Shown: positions 34,762 to 46,124, counted from the stretch's first letter. The stretch: 64,000 nt of DNA from Amyelois transitella (GCF_032362555.1 NC_083508.1:11871001-11935000); one strand, 5' to 3'. Made by a program: numbers and translations. Notes: generated by a model from the letters alone, not told the origin.

Positions 34762-35360
34762 TTCCAATAAAACTTAAATAAAAATGCTGCACACATTGTT
34801 TTCATGGCGTCGTTACCCGTCTCTGCATAAAAAAAAATAATGTCACACGAATGTATTGTTTTGTTTGCTTTGAACTGTCATTGTTTGTCTATTCAAAAAG
34901 AAAAGAAATGTCAAATGTGAATATCAATAAATCTATCAAAATAATAAAAATATTTTTATTTAACAAGAGACAAGAAGATTCTTTATAAGTACATATTATA
35001 AGTTTACACAACAACAGCACAGCACATTTACGGTAAGTGAATTCCCACTACCAATTATTACAGTAATGAGTTATACACGGCAGCAAGGTCCACAGAGCTG
35101 GTTATCTTGGCCACTTGAATGCTTTCGCGATAAGCGCAGCCTATATAACGATGGGAATCGTTGAACGACCACCGTTATTGTTATATTCTGCGATGAATGC
35201 CACTTTTTTTGCTAAAGTCCGTTTGAATTCCGGCAATTTCTTGCGAAGATGGGCTGAGGGTAACGAGTTAGTTTTTGGGAGGGTTTACGAGTGCAGAGCG
35301 TTAAAATTTGTCTAATTTTTGAAATTAGTGGTTATTGTGAGTTAGTTTGAAACTGTAACG
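34762..35360. other. ALKBH2 3' UTR and Rabex-5 upstream region
   Basis: AATAAA motifs at about 34767 and 34776 could end the ALKBH2 transcript. A 66-residue open frame (35115-35315) has no family resemblance. The Rabex-5 promoter should lie here. Confidence 0.4.
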
Positions 35361-38300
35361 ATGTGGTACGGGCCTAATTTGCAGAGATCTTATAAGTACA
35401 TGAATTTTGCGTCGAAAATGCCGCTGTTGAGGTTCGAGCAGAGTGACTTGAAGTGCAAGAATGGTTGCGACTACTTCGGGAACCCCCAGTGGCAGGGGTA
35501 CTGCTCCAAGTGTCATCGGGAGCAAATGTCCAGGCAGCGCAGGGCAGGTATGTGACATGGTACTTGAGGTAACATACATTAACCCTATTCATTAATTTTA
35601 TATCTTTCACTTAGTCTAAAGTGGTGTCAAAATTTTCCATTGAGCAATCTTACCTCAATCATTTAAGCCAACTAGTTACACATAGTAACACATGGCCTTA
35701 CAGAGTCTGGAGACTATTGACACTTTGAACCCCTGGACAAAGACTTGATGTATAATATGAGTATGTGTCATTTTCCATTTTGACCTGACTAAAGAACAAA
35801 CCCAGAGGCCAGAATATTACCTGCATACTTCGTTCATAGATCAAATTCGGCATACAAATATAAAATTTAATTGGAAATACACAGTGTTAGAATGAAATCA
35901 ATAGGAAAATAACCAACGTCTTTTCAAATGTTTGTCTGCATTTGCGGTATCAGTTTTTACGAATCTACAACCCTTTATCAGTAATTTAACAATGTTTTAA
36001 ATCGGACATTTCGGACATATTGATCATTAAATGATAAAGCCAGATTATTGTGTTTTATCTATTTGTCTTATTTATGGAGTTCATGCAAATTTAGAAATGA
36101 CTAATTGACAATTGTTCTTGTTAAAGGACCTTGGTATAATAACATTTCTTTGGGATGCTATGTTAAGGGTTAATATAAAAGATTTTTTAATATTATACTG
36201 TTTTAAACTTCATAATGTATTTTTGCATCAAATATAGCTATACATAAATAAATAAATATGTACAAAATCATTTAAGTTTTATCAAAAGCAGACTTACAGT
36301 TTTGGTAACAAACACAAAATGTAAAGTTTTAATGTTTACACAATAAATAAACAAAAAGTTCAAGTCCATTATATCATAAATTATAAATATAAAGAAACAC
36401 ATAAAATACATATGTATAAATAAGGAAAAGACTATTTTCCATTATGACCTGTCCTATAATCTTGGTATGGAAGTAAGAATGATGGAAGAAATAAATCTGA
36501 TTTTATTTTTTTCTTTCATCTTTTCGGACTAGGACATTAAATATTAACACGTCTTTTTCCTGAAGAGGTAGGCAGACAGTACATCAAATTAAATTTTTTA
36601 TTTGAATAATATGAGTTATAGATATATAAGTAGTAAATATGAGTATTGCTGAAAGTGACCAATAAGTCTTTCCAAAACTGTTGGCTCTGTCTACCCCGCA
36701 AGGGATATAGACGTGATTATATATATGTATAATTTATTTTCATTTATTCCACTTGATGCTTTGATCAGCTTTTGCTTCAAATCTTTTCATGCAAAGTCTT
36801 GGAGTACCCTTTAGTTAAAGGATCCTATTCTAGTGGATATTCCTTAATCTAAATCAAGATAATAATCTTTATCATTTAACTTCAACACATAACTAGTTAA
36901 CCTTGTTTGTACCATCCTGATCAAAATCAAGTGTTAAGTCGAAATATATCATTGATATAGTTAAGGTCAAGTTCGGATTAAATGACAGTGATATAAACTA
37001 TTTGCCATTGATATTAAAACTATGATAGGAAAACTAAACTGATTTTCATAGTATATATAACTCAGTTTCTTTTAATTTTCGCCATAGTGAAGAAATTCTT
37101 GGCTTTGCAGGTCACACTCAAATGCATTTCGTGCCTATTTCATTCAAAAATTTATATATAACTAGAGGCCGCCCGCGACTTCGTCCGCATGGAAACCCTA
37201 TCAATCCCGCGGGAACTCCTGGATAAAAAGTAGCCTACATGTTATTCTGGTTCTTCAGCTACCTACATACCAAATTTCATCGTAATCGATTCAGTAGTTT
37301 TGGCATGGAAGAGTAACAAACATCCATACTGACATACTCATAAACTTTCGCATTTATAATACTCGTATTAGTAGGATAAGGTTTGGCAGTAGAAATGTTC
37401 AAAAAAAGGGAATGTTCTCAATTTGAAAGAATTCTTTTTTTTTTTTTACAAACACACTTTGCATTTAAATGGTTTTTCATAGCACCTGTCCATGGTTTTA
37501 GAGAAAGCATCATCGGCCACACTGCCGAAGCCCGAACAGAAGAAGGAGGGGCGGGAAGGGGAGAGGAACCTGAAGGTGACAGCTCGTTCATCATTCTCCA
37601 AGTTCGAGGAGAAACGGCTGAGGCAGAGCGAGACGTTGAAGAAAGCCAACCTGTTGAAGTCGCTACAAGTCTTTAAGAAAACCAGCACAGGTAAAATACA
37701 CAGGTTTAAACAGTAATTAATTTATACATACATACATATGGGCACGTCTATATCCCTTGTGGGGTAGATAGAGCCAACAGTCTTGAAAAGACTAAGTAAG
37801 TAATTTATTGATAGTTTAAATCCTTGAGATTATTTTAGACGATGGGTTAGCAACCTGTCACTATTTGGATCTCAACTTAAAGCCAAACAGCTGAACTGAA
37901 AGAAAAAGATGTCGTCTGTGCCTACCCCTTCGGAAATAGGTGTGATTTCATGTATGTATGTAAAAGTCATTGTAAAAGTCCGGTGTCTAAATTAGGCGAT
38001 AGCTTATGCAACAGACCACTAGGTCCTAGCAATCTCGATCAATAATCAGATTAACAAAATTAGATAGGTAAAACCATAGTTTAAATAAACAAGAAAATTA
38101 AAATCTTGTGCATTGTTATTTTTAATGTCTTTTTATGTACTACTAAAAATTTGTTATCTATACTAATATTATTTAAGCTGAATTTGTTTGATTGAACGCG
38201 CTAATCTTAGAAACTACTTGTTCGAATTAAAAATTCTTTTTGCGTTGACTAGACCATTTATCGAGGAAGGCTGCTATATAACTGTAATGTATTAAGGTGA

Positions 38301-41300
38301 GGGTAACTTAATAATAAATAGTCTCGTTCCAACCGCCGTTGTTTTACTACGTATATCACATGGCGACGAGGTTTTTCAAAGATTAAATCACCATGCCGAT
38401 CGGGAAAGTGCACGAATTTAATTTGGACGGGCCTGGGAATTGGCCAGCGTACGTTCGTCTCGTGGAACAATTCATTAAACTCAACGATATCGATAATGAA
38501 TTACGTGTGGCCACGTTGCTTACTCATGTCGGGGCGGCAACCTATGCGCTCATGTGCGACTTGTGTGCTCCCGATCATCCGGAAAGCAAAAAGTTCGACG
38601 AAATCGTGACTTTAGTGAAAAACCACCTGGAGCCTAAGCGCTCCGAAATTGCTGAGCGTCATACTTTTAGGCAGAGGAGGCAAGGTGAGGGCGAATCGAT
38701 CGGTGTGTTTTTGCAAAGTCTAAAGCATCTAGCAACCCACTGCAATTTCGGTGCGAGCCTCGAAGAAAACATACGCGATCAGTTCGTATCAGGGTTACGG
38801 AGTGAGGAGATGCGATCCAGATTATTCGCGGAAGCCTCGCTCGACTACAAGAAGGCGGTGGAGCTGGCGCTGGCGCTGGAGGCGGCCGAGCGGCACGCGG
38901 CGGAGGCCGCGGGCGGCTCGCGCGCCGCGCTGTGGCCGGCGGCCGGCTCGGCGAGACTCGGCGCGGGCGACGCCACTGCGGACTCCGGGCTGTTCCGCCA
39001 CGCGGCTGCGCGCGGCGAGCGCCCGAGGACGAGGGTCGCCTGCTGGCGGTGCTCCAAGGAGGGACACACGCCCAACAAGTGTAGATATAAAGTTTATGTG
39101 TGTGATAAGTGTAAAGTGAAAGGGCATTTGAGTGTCGCGTGTACCAGAAACCCGAAGGAAGCAGGACAATCCAGGTACCAAAATTATTTTATTGAAAGTG
39201 ACTCGGACTCGGAACGTGAGGGGTTCGAGGGGTTATATAATGTCAATGGTATCTCAGTTAAGAACTTGAATGATGGGCCCTATTTTTGTGAACTGTTGGT
39301 AAACAATAAGAAAGTACTATTTGAAATAGACACAGGGAGTAGAATATCGGCGATATCCAAGTCATTTTACGATCGCTTCTTTTCTAGCATACCTATTATT
39401 ATTGATAAAATGAAATTGCAATCATACACGGGAGATGCAATAGTGCCGCTGGGACGCATCGATGTGTGCGTGCGCTGTGTCGGCGATGACAACACCGGCC
39501 GGCCGTCAGCTGACGCCTTGTTACCGTTATTTGTGATAGAACGAGGCGGGCCGCCATTACTAGGCCGTCGTTGGTTACGAGAACTTAAATTGCAATCAAT
39601 TAATTTATTTCACATCAATGATGACATAGATCCGGTAGTGTTGCAATTAAGAAACGAATTTCCCGAGGTATTTTCGGAGAAATTAGGCACATTTAAACAT
39701 AAAATTAAATTGCACGTAAAAGATAAAACGCCTATATTTTATAAAGCCCGACCACTTCCCTTAGCGCTGCGAACTCCGGTCGAGCGTGAGTTAGAACGTT
39801 TACAAAGTGAGCAAGTTATTTACAAGGTGGATCGCTCGGACTATGGTACGCCGATTGTACCCGTGATTAAACCAGATGGGTCAATACGGCTGTGCGGCGA
39901 CTATAAAATAACAGTCAATAAATTATTAAAAGATGTTCATTACCCCTTACCACGTATTGAACAATTGTTTGCAGCGTTAAGCGGGGGAGAAGTATATAGT
40001 AAATTAGATTTAAAAACTGCATATTTACAACTTTTATTATCTGACGATTCACAATCACTTACTGCAATAACAACACATGTTGGAACGTTTGTTTATCGAA
40101 GGGCGCCCTTCGGTTTGAAATGCTTACCTGAAATCTTTCAAAAATTAATTGAAGAGACGCTAGTTGGTCTTAATTGTTGCTGTTTTATTGATGATATTTG
40201 CGTTACTGGTAAAAATAAAAGTGAGCATTTACAAAACCTAAGGGCAGTCTTGTCACGATTGAAAGAAGCAGGGTTAACTGTAAAATTTGAGAAATGTGAT
40301 TTTTTTCAAAAAGAAGTATGTTATTTAGGATATAGAATTAACAAACATGGGTTACATACTGATAGCAGTAAAGTGGACGCTATTAGGGACATGCCTGCAC
40401 CTGAAAATGTTGCACAGTTGAGAGCTGCTTTGGGTTTCATTAACTATTATGCTCGGTTTATACCAAACATAAGTAGTATTTTACAGCCATTATATACACT
40501 TTTAAAAACGGGCACAAAATGGGTGTGGTCAGACGCCTGTAGTGATGCATTCAATAAAATTAAAATGAAATTAATGAGTGATCCCGTGCTAGCTCATTAT
40601 GACAGTGCGCTACCATTAGTGCTGGCGGTGGACAGCAGCGCGTACGGGCTGGGCGCGGTCCTGTCGCAGCGGCACCCGGACGGCGAGCGGCTGGTGTGCT
40701 GCGCCTCGCGCACGCTCAGCCAGGGCGAGCGCGGCTACAGCCAGATCGACAAGGAGGCGCTCGCGATCGTGTACGGCGTCACACGTCATCACCAGTACTT
40801 ATTCGGTCGCAAATTCACTTTACGAAGTGATCATAAAGCCCTTAGTTACATATTCGGTCCTAAAAAGGGTATTCCGCAAACGGCGGCTAGTCGTTTACAG
40901 CGTTATGCAGTGCGGCTGGCGGCGTACGATTTTGATATCGAATATGTTTCTACGCACAAAAACGGCAACGCAGACGGGTTATCAAGACTACCGCTATTAA
41001 AAGGTAAGGCGGAACCGAATATTGGAGAAGCTTCGTTTCTACATTTTGTAGAAGACAGTTTCCCACTATGCTATAAAGATGTAGCTCATGAACTAAGGCG
41101 AGACAAAATTCTTTGTAAAATTTATGGCTACATAATGAGTGGGTGGCCTATGGAGATTACGGAGGAGCAAGAAAAACCATATTTTTATCGTCGCGAGAAT
41201 TTATATATAGAACATGGCTGTGTATTATGGGGTTACAGGGTGGTCATACCGTCCTCGCTTCGGTCTCAAGTGCTGGAGGAAATTCATACAGGTCACATGG

Positions 41301-44300
41301 GAGTGGTGCGCATGAAACAGGTAGCTCGCAATTACGTGTGGTGGCCGCGCCTGGACGCCGACATAGAGGAGCGCGCGCGCAGCTGTGCCGCGTGCCGCGA
41401 GCAGCGCGACTCGCCGCCGCACTCCGCGCCTGTACCATATTCGTGGCCGACCGAACCTTGGGTAAGGTTACACATAGATTTCTTGCAGCTTGGTGGCAAA
41501 TATTTCTTTTTAATTATTGACGCCCACTCGAAGTGGCTGGAAGTTTTTCAAATGTCGAGTGGCACTTCAGCCCATTTGGTTATTAATAAATTACGAGAAA
41601 CTTTCAGTCGTTTTGGCTTGCCTAAGCAACTAGTAAGTGATGCAGGTCCGCCATTTAGGTCTTTAGAGTTTGAGAAATTTCTAAAGTGCAATGGGGTAAG
41701 ACATATTTTGATCGCACCTTATCATCCCTCGAGCAACGGCGCAGCGGAAAATGCCGTAAAAACGGTGAAGAAAACACTTAAAAAGGCACAGTTGACAGGG
41801 GAGAGTATGGAAAGATCATTAAATAATTTCTTATTACTATATAGGAATAGCGCACATGCGAGTACCCAGAAGGAGCCGGCGGTAGCCATGTTGGGACGGC
41901 GTTTACGGGTGCGATTAGATCTGCTTCGTGCCAACACTCGGGATGTGGTGGAAGCTGCCCAAGACACCCAGGTCAGACATTCAAAGCGTTGTTCTTTGCG
42001 TGATGTACAACCAGGTGACCAAGTTTATATACAAAATTTCTCTAAGAATGGCCCGAAATGGAAGGAGGGTCTGGTGACTGAACGTACGGGGGCCGTTACC
42101 TATAAAGTACAGACCGATAAAGGTGAGCAGCGTAAGCATATTGATCAAGTAATGACCGGGAGAAAATCGATTATATTTCCAACTCCCGAACTCGAGACTG
42201 AAAGACCTCATAACAGTTCAGATTCCCACCAATCTTCTCCCCTCAACGAGGATCATTCGGAATGGGCTTCGAACATACCCATTGACAATGACGATAACAT
42301 TAGGGCTCCACCAGAGCAGGTCTCAACAGAATCTGAAATTCACGCTGACTCTTGGGTAAACAAGGAGCCACGGGGAAATAAAAGTAAAAAGTAAAGAATA
42401 GGAAGAGTATGTTTGTATTTAAACTAAATTGTTTACTATATTATAGTTGTATTAATTTCGCTAGGACAAGATATCTTTTATGTTTTTCTTTGTATGTAGT
42501 TAAAATTAATTTTATTATATCATAATAGATTGTAGAATTTCGCTAGGACAAGAAGGAATATTTTGTGTATACATGTTTGCAATCTTATAGTAGATAGGAG
42601 ACTATTAGTGAAAATCATTTTTTTTTCTGTGTTCATATATTTAAGTATGAATGGATAAAGTTATTTTTTTTTCTTTCTTATGGTAATTATTAAGTTAGCA
42701 CCTAACGAAACACTAAGTTTATTTTTTATATATAAATTATGTAATTTCAAAGGAGGGGAAATATGTAATGTATTAAGGTGAGGGTAACTTAATAATAAAT
42801 AGTCTCGTTCCAACCGCCGTTGTTTTACTACGTATATCACAATAACATCACGCTGCAACTATTAGGAGCGAAAAAATAATGGAAATTGTGAAAAATTATT
42901 CCTCCTTGAGGGTTTCAATGATGCCCAAAATAACTATTCCACGCGGACGAAGTCGCGGGCACAGCTAGTGTACAATAAAGTATTTACAAACAAAATGACA
43001 ACAAGTGACGTCATTGACGATCACACATTACATTACAGATGACCACGAGCCATCCGAGAAACGGCCGGCCGAATTCCAGGTTCCCCCCGCCGTCCTCGAA
43101 GGCATGAAGCGCGACTTCCGCACCCGCTTCCCCCGCCTGTCGCAGCAGATAGACCGCGACTGCCGCATGTGTGTGCACACCCTTATATTGGACGTCATCA
43201 AGTATGCCAATGTGATGACGGCTGATGAGCTCTCTGAAAGAGTACAAAGGCATTATCAGGTCAGTTGGTTTAGTCACTTATAACTTCAGTCCCCTACATC
43301 AATCTCTTACATCAGTCTCCTACATCAGTCTCCTACATCCGTCTCCTACATCAGTCTCCTTCATCAGTCTCCTACATCAGTCTCCTACATCAGTCTCCTA
43401 CATCAGTCTCCTACATCAGTCTCCTACATTAGTCTCCTACATCAGTCTCTTACATCAGTCTCCTGCATCATTCCCCTACAACAGTCTCCTGCATCAGTCT
43501 CCTGCATCATTCTTCTACATCAGTCTCCTAGTCAACTACAAAACAATTAAATAAAATGCTTTTTTTGTTATAGCGTTTCCTTAAGCACATGGACACCGCA
43601 GTACATTTCAACAACGTAGATGCAGACGTAAAGGAAAACATAATGGACTTTGTGGAGAAGCATGCCATGTCTTACCTGCACGAGTGAGTTGCTTATTATA
43701 TTCAAAGAAATATTTTCATTTACTTGAATGTTACAAACAGATGCTTTTACAGTGAGAGACAATATTGTGAGGAAACCTGCACATTCAGGCAACTGGATTT
43801 CATCTGGAAAAAATATTTGTATGTTTGGTATAAATAAACTCAAATTAATGAGCCGATTTAAAAAAATCTTTCACCATTGAGACTTGCTACATTTTTCGAA
43901 AGTTTTGTCAACATTGAATGCTACATAATTCGAAAGTGCTTCAGTTATTATTAAATTGTGTAGGTAGCGCTAATAAAACAACTTGATACGCGCGTGTAGA
44001 TGGCGCTAAATTAAGCTTCAACGGAAGCTTAAAATTAAAATTGTTTTTCTATTTTAGCTCGAGGCATCCCTAATACATTACCATTCTACATTTGTTAAAA
44101 TCGCAAATTGCGCCACACATTTTCTCCTTGTTTTAAAACATACTTAATTGTGATCAATAAAACACATTCCGTCTTGTGTGAAAACACGAAATGTCCTAGT
44201 GAAAGGGCAATTGTTTCAAACATTGTTATCCGTTGATTGGACTAATTCGACATTCGCGTTACTAACTCTGATACGTTATCGTCAATGACGCGAAAGGACG

Positions 44301-46124
44301 GTATTGAAGTCGTTATACTTTGTTCTTTGCTGTCATTAATCCTTTTATAAGGAAACTGGTGTGGGTCTTTATCTATCAGCATTAAAAAAAAATAAGCCAT
44401 ATAATAAATAAATATATACGGGACAAATTACATAGATTGAGTTAGCCTCGAAGTTCGAGACTTGTGTTACGAGATTTTAACTCAACGATACTATATTTTA
44501 TAATACTCGTGTATACTTACATAGATAAACATCCAAGACCCAGGCCAATCAGAAAAAGTTCTTTTCTCATCATGCCCTGATGCCAGGCCGGGATTCGAAC
44601 CCGGGACCTCCGGTGTCACAGACAAGCGAACTACCGCTGCGCCACAGAGGCCGTCATAATAATGAAATGGCATATCGTATTATGGCAGAATTATTCTTAA
44701 ACATAATTATTTAAAGCGTAACTGACCTAACCTAACCTAGCCTTAATGTTAATTATGCCACATGTACTCGTATTCTAATAATCAATTATGCCAAATAGCT
44801 GAACGTGGCCTATCAGTCTTTACAAGACTGTAAGCTCTGTCTACCCCGCAAGGGATATAGACGTGATTATATGAATGTATGTTATTATGCCTTAGACTCG
44901 TTATACGTATCTTGATCAAATTAAGGACGTCCTGGCAAAGGGCCTGCCCTTCGGACCCAAGACTACCCGAAACCGCCGAGCTTGCATGAAAAGAGTTATG
45001 AATGTGGATGAAGCCTCTGCAGTAGAACTTTAATAGACTAAGTCTTCCACACTCCCATTATTATTTCCAGTTCTCACTAAACCACACTTATTTATTTTTT
45101 TCAATTTGATGACCGTACCTTTTTCTTTTGCTATCAGACTACCATCAGTGGTTTTCTCACCGACCGGCACTGACGACGAGCGGCTAGACAGAGCCATGTC
45201 CGAGCGTATCCAGCAGTTGAGCTGGGTGGGGGAAGCGCATCTCGAGTGCAAGCTGGATAGGAACAGTGCCACTTGCAGACAGCTCTTGTATAAAGCTATT
45301 AGTGGTGAGCAAGCGAGTTTTGATACATACATACATACATATGTTCACGTCTATATTCCTTGCGAGGTAGACAGAGACAACAGTCTTGAAAGGACTGAAT
45401 GGCCACGTTCAGCTATTTGGCTTAATGATAGAATTGAGATTCAAATAGTGACAGGTTGCTAGCCCATCGCCTAAAAAGAATCCGAAGTTTGTAAGCCTAT
45501 CCCTTAGTCGCCTTTGACGACATCCATGGGAATGAGACGGAGTGGTCCTATTCTTTTTTTCCGGTAGTTTTTATTGGTGCCGGGAACCACACGGCATTAT
45601 TATTATTAGACAGTCAATATAATCTGACAATACGTCTCAGTAAGTGGTGCTTCTTATGATACCCCAGGCACCGCAGTATTTTGTTTGAACTAGTTGTTCT
45701 TCGTGAACTTAGACCTCGCGACATTCATTTCTTACGGATTTGTGAATATCTCAAAAACTACTTAACCGATATTAATGGCCCACGAGCTTTAAAATCCTAT
45801 TAACAGAACCTACATACATTTTACATTTCATCACAATTAGAACAGAAGGTGCGAAGGTTATCGCGTTACAAACATACATACAATAAATGTATTTTCATTC
45901 CAAATTAATTGGTAAACCTCATTCGCTTCGCTCGTTCGTTCAATAGTAAAGGTAAAAAAATAATATTTAAAATATTTGTATCTGTTCCAGAACTCTTGGG
46001 CATGGACAGTGCGATGTCACCCGGCGGCAAGTTGAGACAAGTGCGGCGCTGCTGTCGCCACGTGTTGGCGCTTTGCGGAGCCCCGGCTTCGGCCGATGAT
46101 TTGCTGCCTGCACTTATATTTACT
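35361..46124 (+). CDS. RABGEF1: Rabex-5 / Rab5 GDP-GTP exchange factor (six 5' coding exons; 3' end not seen)
   Basis: Exons 35361-35547, 37502-37690, 43039-43259, 43574-43683, 45138-45304 and 45991-46124 join in frame to 336 residues. Rabex-5 activates Rab5 on early endosomes and binds ubiquitin. Visible: an A20-type zinc finger ([17 protein letters not shown], then SKC), a basic/helical linker ([17 protein letters not shown]), the helical bundle ([18 protein letters not shown]), then the VPS9 domain through [13 protein letters not shown], including the conserved Asp. The donor GTGAGT at 46125 is good, but no following exon with the catalytic Tyr (YITRF-type motif) was found up to 64000. The start ATG at 35361 lies upstream of the zinc finger; later in-frame ATGs at 35400 and 35418 are possible. 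Intron 2 hosts the LTR retrotransposon. Confidence 0.92.
36645..36730 (+). mobile_element. SINE family A, 3' fragment
   Basis: AAAACTGTTGGCTCTGTCTA to ATATAGACGTGATTATATAT. Only the last third of the element is present. It lies in Rabex-5 intron 1. Confidence 0.6.
37164..37379 (-). mobile_element. Helitron-like element, second short family
   Basis: Plus strand starts ACTAGAGGCCGCCCGCGACT with a CGCG hairpin and ends CGCATTTATAATACTCGTAT, then TAGTAGGA. Read on the minus strand it is TCCTACTA... to CTAG. It includes AAATTTCATCGTAATCGATT. It lies 120 bp upstream of a Rabex-5 exon. Confidence 0.6.
37727..37970. mobile_element. SINE family A fragments, rearranged
   Basis: 37727-37793 is a reversed 3' end (CATACATATGGGCACGTCTA to CAGTCTTGAAAAGACT). 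37830-37900 continues in plus order (GACGATGGGTTAGCAACCTG to CCAAACAGCTGAACTGA), followed by GATTTCATGTATGTATGT. At least two insertions or an inversion are implied. Confidence 0.5.
38283..38360 (+). repeat. 5' LTR of mag-like element (78 bp)
   Basis: TG...CA ends; contains AATAATAAATA (a possible poly(A) signal). Base for base the same as the 3' LTR as far as I can compare. Confidence 0.95.
38393..42394 (+). CDS. Gag-Pol polyprotein of mag-like retrotransposon, intact, 1333 residues
   Basis: A single frame carries gag and pol. Gag (about 1-215) is followed by two CCHC zinc knuckles ([14 protein letters not shown] from residue 217, then [14 protein letters not shown]). Protease has DTG at about 313 ([13 protein letters not shown]). 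Reverse transcriptase shows [10 protein letters not shown] and the catalytic FIDDI (D600-D601; Phe-Ile where YxDD is usual). RNase H begins [16 protein letters not shown]. Integrase has the HHCC finger (EIHTGHMG, then CAAC) and D1029, D1083, E1119, with the DD35E spacing intact ([26 protein letters not shown]). No stop or frameshift. The GC content of some blocks (38860-39060, 40620-40780) is much higher than the rest, which may reflect mosaic origin or codon bias. Confidence 0.96.
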   Translation: MPIGKVHEFNLDGPGNWPAYVRLVEQFIKLNDIDNELRVATLLTHVGAATYALMCDLCAPDHPESKKFDEIVTLVKNHLEPKRSEIAERHTFRQRRQGEGESIGVFLQSLKHLATHCNFGASLEENIRDQFVSGLRSEEMRSRLFAEASLDYKKAVELALALEAAERHAAEAAGGSRAALWPAAGSARLGAGDATADSGLFRHAAARGERPRTRVACWRCSKEGHTPNKCRYKVYVCDKCKVKGHLSVACTRNPKEAGQSRYQNYFIESDSDSEREGFEGLYNVNGISVKNLNDGPYFCELLVNNKKVLFEIDTGSRISAISKSFYDRFFSSIPIIIDKMKLQSYTGDAIVPLGRIDVCVRCVGDDNTGRPSADALLPLFVIERGGPPLLGRRWLRELKLQSINLFHINDDIDPVVLQLRNEFPEVFSEKLGTFKHKIKLHVKDKTPIFYKARPLPLALRTPVERELERLQSEQVIYKVDRSDYGTPIVPVIKPDGSIRLCGDYKITVNKLLKDVHYPLPRIEQLFAALSGGEVYSKLDLKTAYLQLLLSDDSQSLTAITTHVGTFVYRRAPFGLKCLPEIFQKLIEETLVGLNCCCFIDDICVTGKNKSEHLQNLRAVLSRLKEAGLTVKFEKCDFFQKEVCYLGYRINKHGLHTDSSKVDAIRDMPAPENVAQLRAALGFINYYARFIPNISSILQPLYTLLKTGTKWVWSDACSDAFNKIKMKLMSDPVLAHYDSALPLVLAVDSSAYGLGAVLSQRHPDGERLVCCASRTLSQGERGYSQIDKEALAIVYGVTRHHQYLFGRKFTLRSDHKALSYIFGPKKGIPQTAASRLQRYAVRLAAYDFDIEYVSTHKNGNADGLSRLPLLKGKAEPNIGEASFLHFVEDSFPLCYKDVAHELRRDKILCKIYGYIMSGWPMEITEEQEKPYFYRRENLYIEHGCVLWGYRVVIPSSLRSQVLEEIHTGHMGVVRMKQVARNYVWWPRLDADIEERARSCAACREQRDSPPHSAPVPYSWPTEPWVRLHIDFLQLGGKYFFLIIDAHSKWLEVFQMSSGTSAHLVINKLRETFSRFGLPKQLVSDAGPPFRSLEFEKFLKCNGVRHILIAPYHPSSNGAAENAVKTVKKTLKKAQLTGESMERSLNNFLLLYRNSAHASTQKEPAVAMLGRRLRVRLDLLRANTRDVVEAAQDTQVRHSKRCSLRDVQPGDQVYIQNFSKNGPKWKEGLVTERTGAVTYKVQTDKGEQRKHIDQVMTGRKSIIFPTPELETERPHNSSDSHQSSPLNEDHSEWASNIPIDNDDNIRAPPEQVSTESEIHADSWVNKEPRGNKSKK
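42764..42841 (+). repeat. 3' LTR of mag-like element (78 bp)
   Basis: Preceded by the purine tract at 42750-42763 and followed by the target duplication ATAAC. Confidence 0.95.
43290..43531 (+). repeat. 13-bp minisatellite (about 18 copies) in a Rabex-5 intron
   Basis: Unit ACATCAGTCTCCT, repeated with point changes, beginning about 30 bp after the donor at 43260 and ending about 40 bp before the next exon at 43574. It fills almost the whole 314-bp intron. It reads open by chance because 13 bp times 3 is a whole number of codons. Confidence 0.9.
44412..44654 (-). mobile_element. SINE family B, tRNA-derived, full-length
   Basis: Read on the minus strand it starts GGCCTCTGTGGCGCAGCGG (A box) and contains GGGTTCGAATCCCGGC (B box), then CATGATGAGAAAAGAACTTT and a tail ending TTTGTCCCGT. 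The head resembles a tRNA but the anticodon stem does not pair, so it is not a tRNA gene. Truncated copies are at 5199-5413 and 48193-48292. Confidence 0.85.
44785..45012. mobile_element. SINE family A fragment followed by LINE-like fragment
   Basis: 44785-44884 is the 3' part of SINE A (GCCAAATAGCTGAACGTGG to TGAATGTATGT). 44892-45012 is the plus-strand version of the LINE-like piece at 6944-7182 (ATCTTGATCAAATTAAGGAC, GCATGAAAAGAGTTATGAAT). Confidence 0.6.
45322..45595 (-). mobile_element. SINE family A, full-length copy
   Basis: CATACATACATATGTTCACG to GTGCCGGGAACCACACGGC. It starts 17 bp after the Rabex-5 donor at 45305. Confidence 0.85.

Larger units (their letters stand above)
38283..42841 (+). 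mobile_element. Complete mag-like Ty3/gypsy LTR retrotransposon
   Basis: 4,559 bp, flanked by identical 78-bp LTRs (TGTAATGTATTAAGGTGAGG...ATATCACA) and a 5-bp target duplication ATAAC (38278-38282 and 42842-42846). The probable primer-binding site TGGCGACGAGG follows the 5' LTR directly. A purine tract AAAGGAGGGGAAAT (42750-42763) precedes the 3' LTR. Very short LTRs of about 77 bp and a total near 4.6 kb are known for mag of Bombyx mori, and the layout here matches that lineage. There is no envelope gene. LTR identity and an open frame point to a recent insertion. Confidence 0.95.
38157..42969 (+). mobile_element. Helitron-like element split by an LTR retrotransposon
   Basis: The left part 38157-38282 (ATCTATACTAATATTAT to GAGGAAGGCTGCTATATAAC) and right part 42842-42969 (ATAACATCACGCTGCAACTA to CGCGGACGAAGTCGCGGG, ending CTAG) align as one element of the family at 7369-7632. 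The 5-bp sequence ATAAC at the break is duplicated on both sides of the LTR element. Confidence 0.85.

Noticed and set aside
35115-35315. 66-residue open frame upstream of Rabex-5
   Set aside because: No recognisable motif on either strand; likely 5' flanking or UTR sequence.
44585-44652. tRNA gene on the minus strand
   Set aside because: A and B boxes are present, but the anticodon arm does not pair, and the sequence is the head of a dispersed SINE with truncated copies elsewhere.
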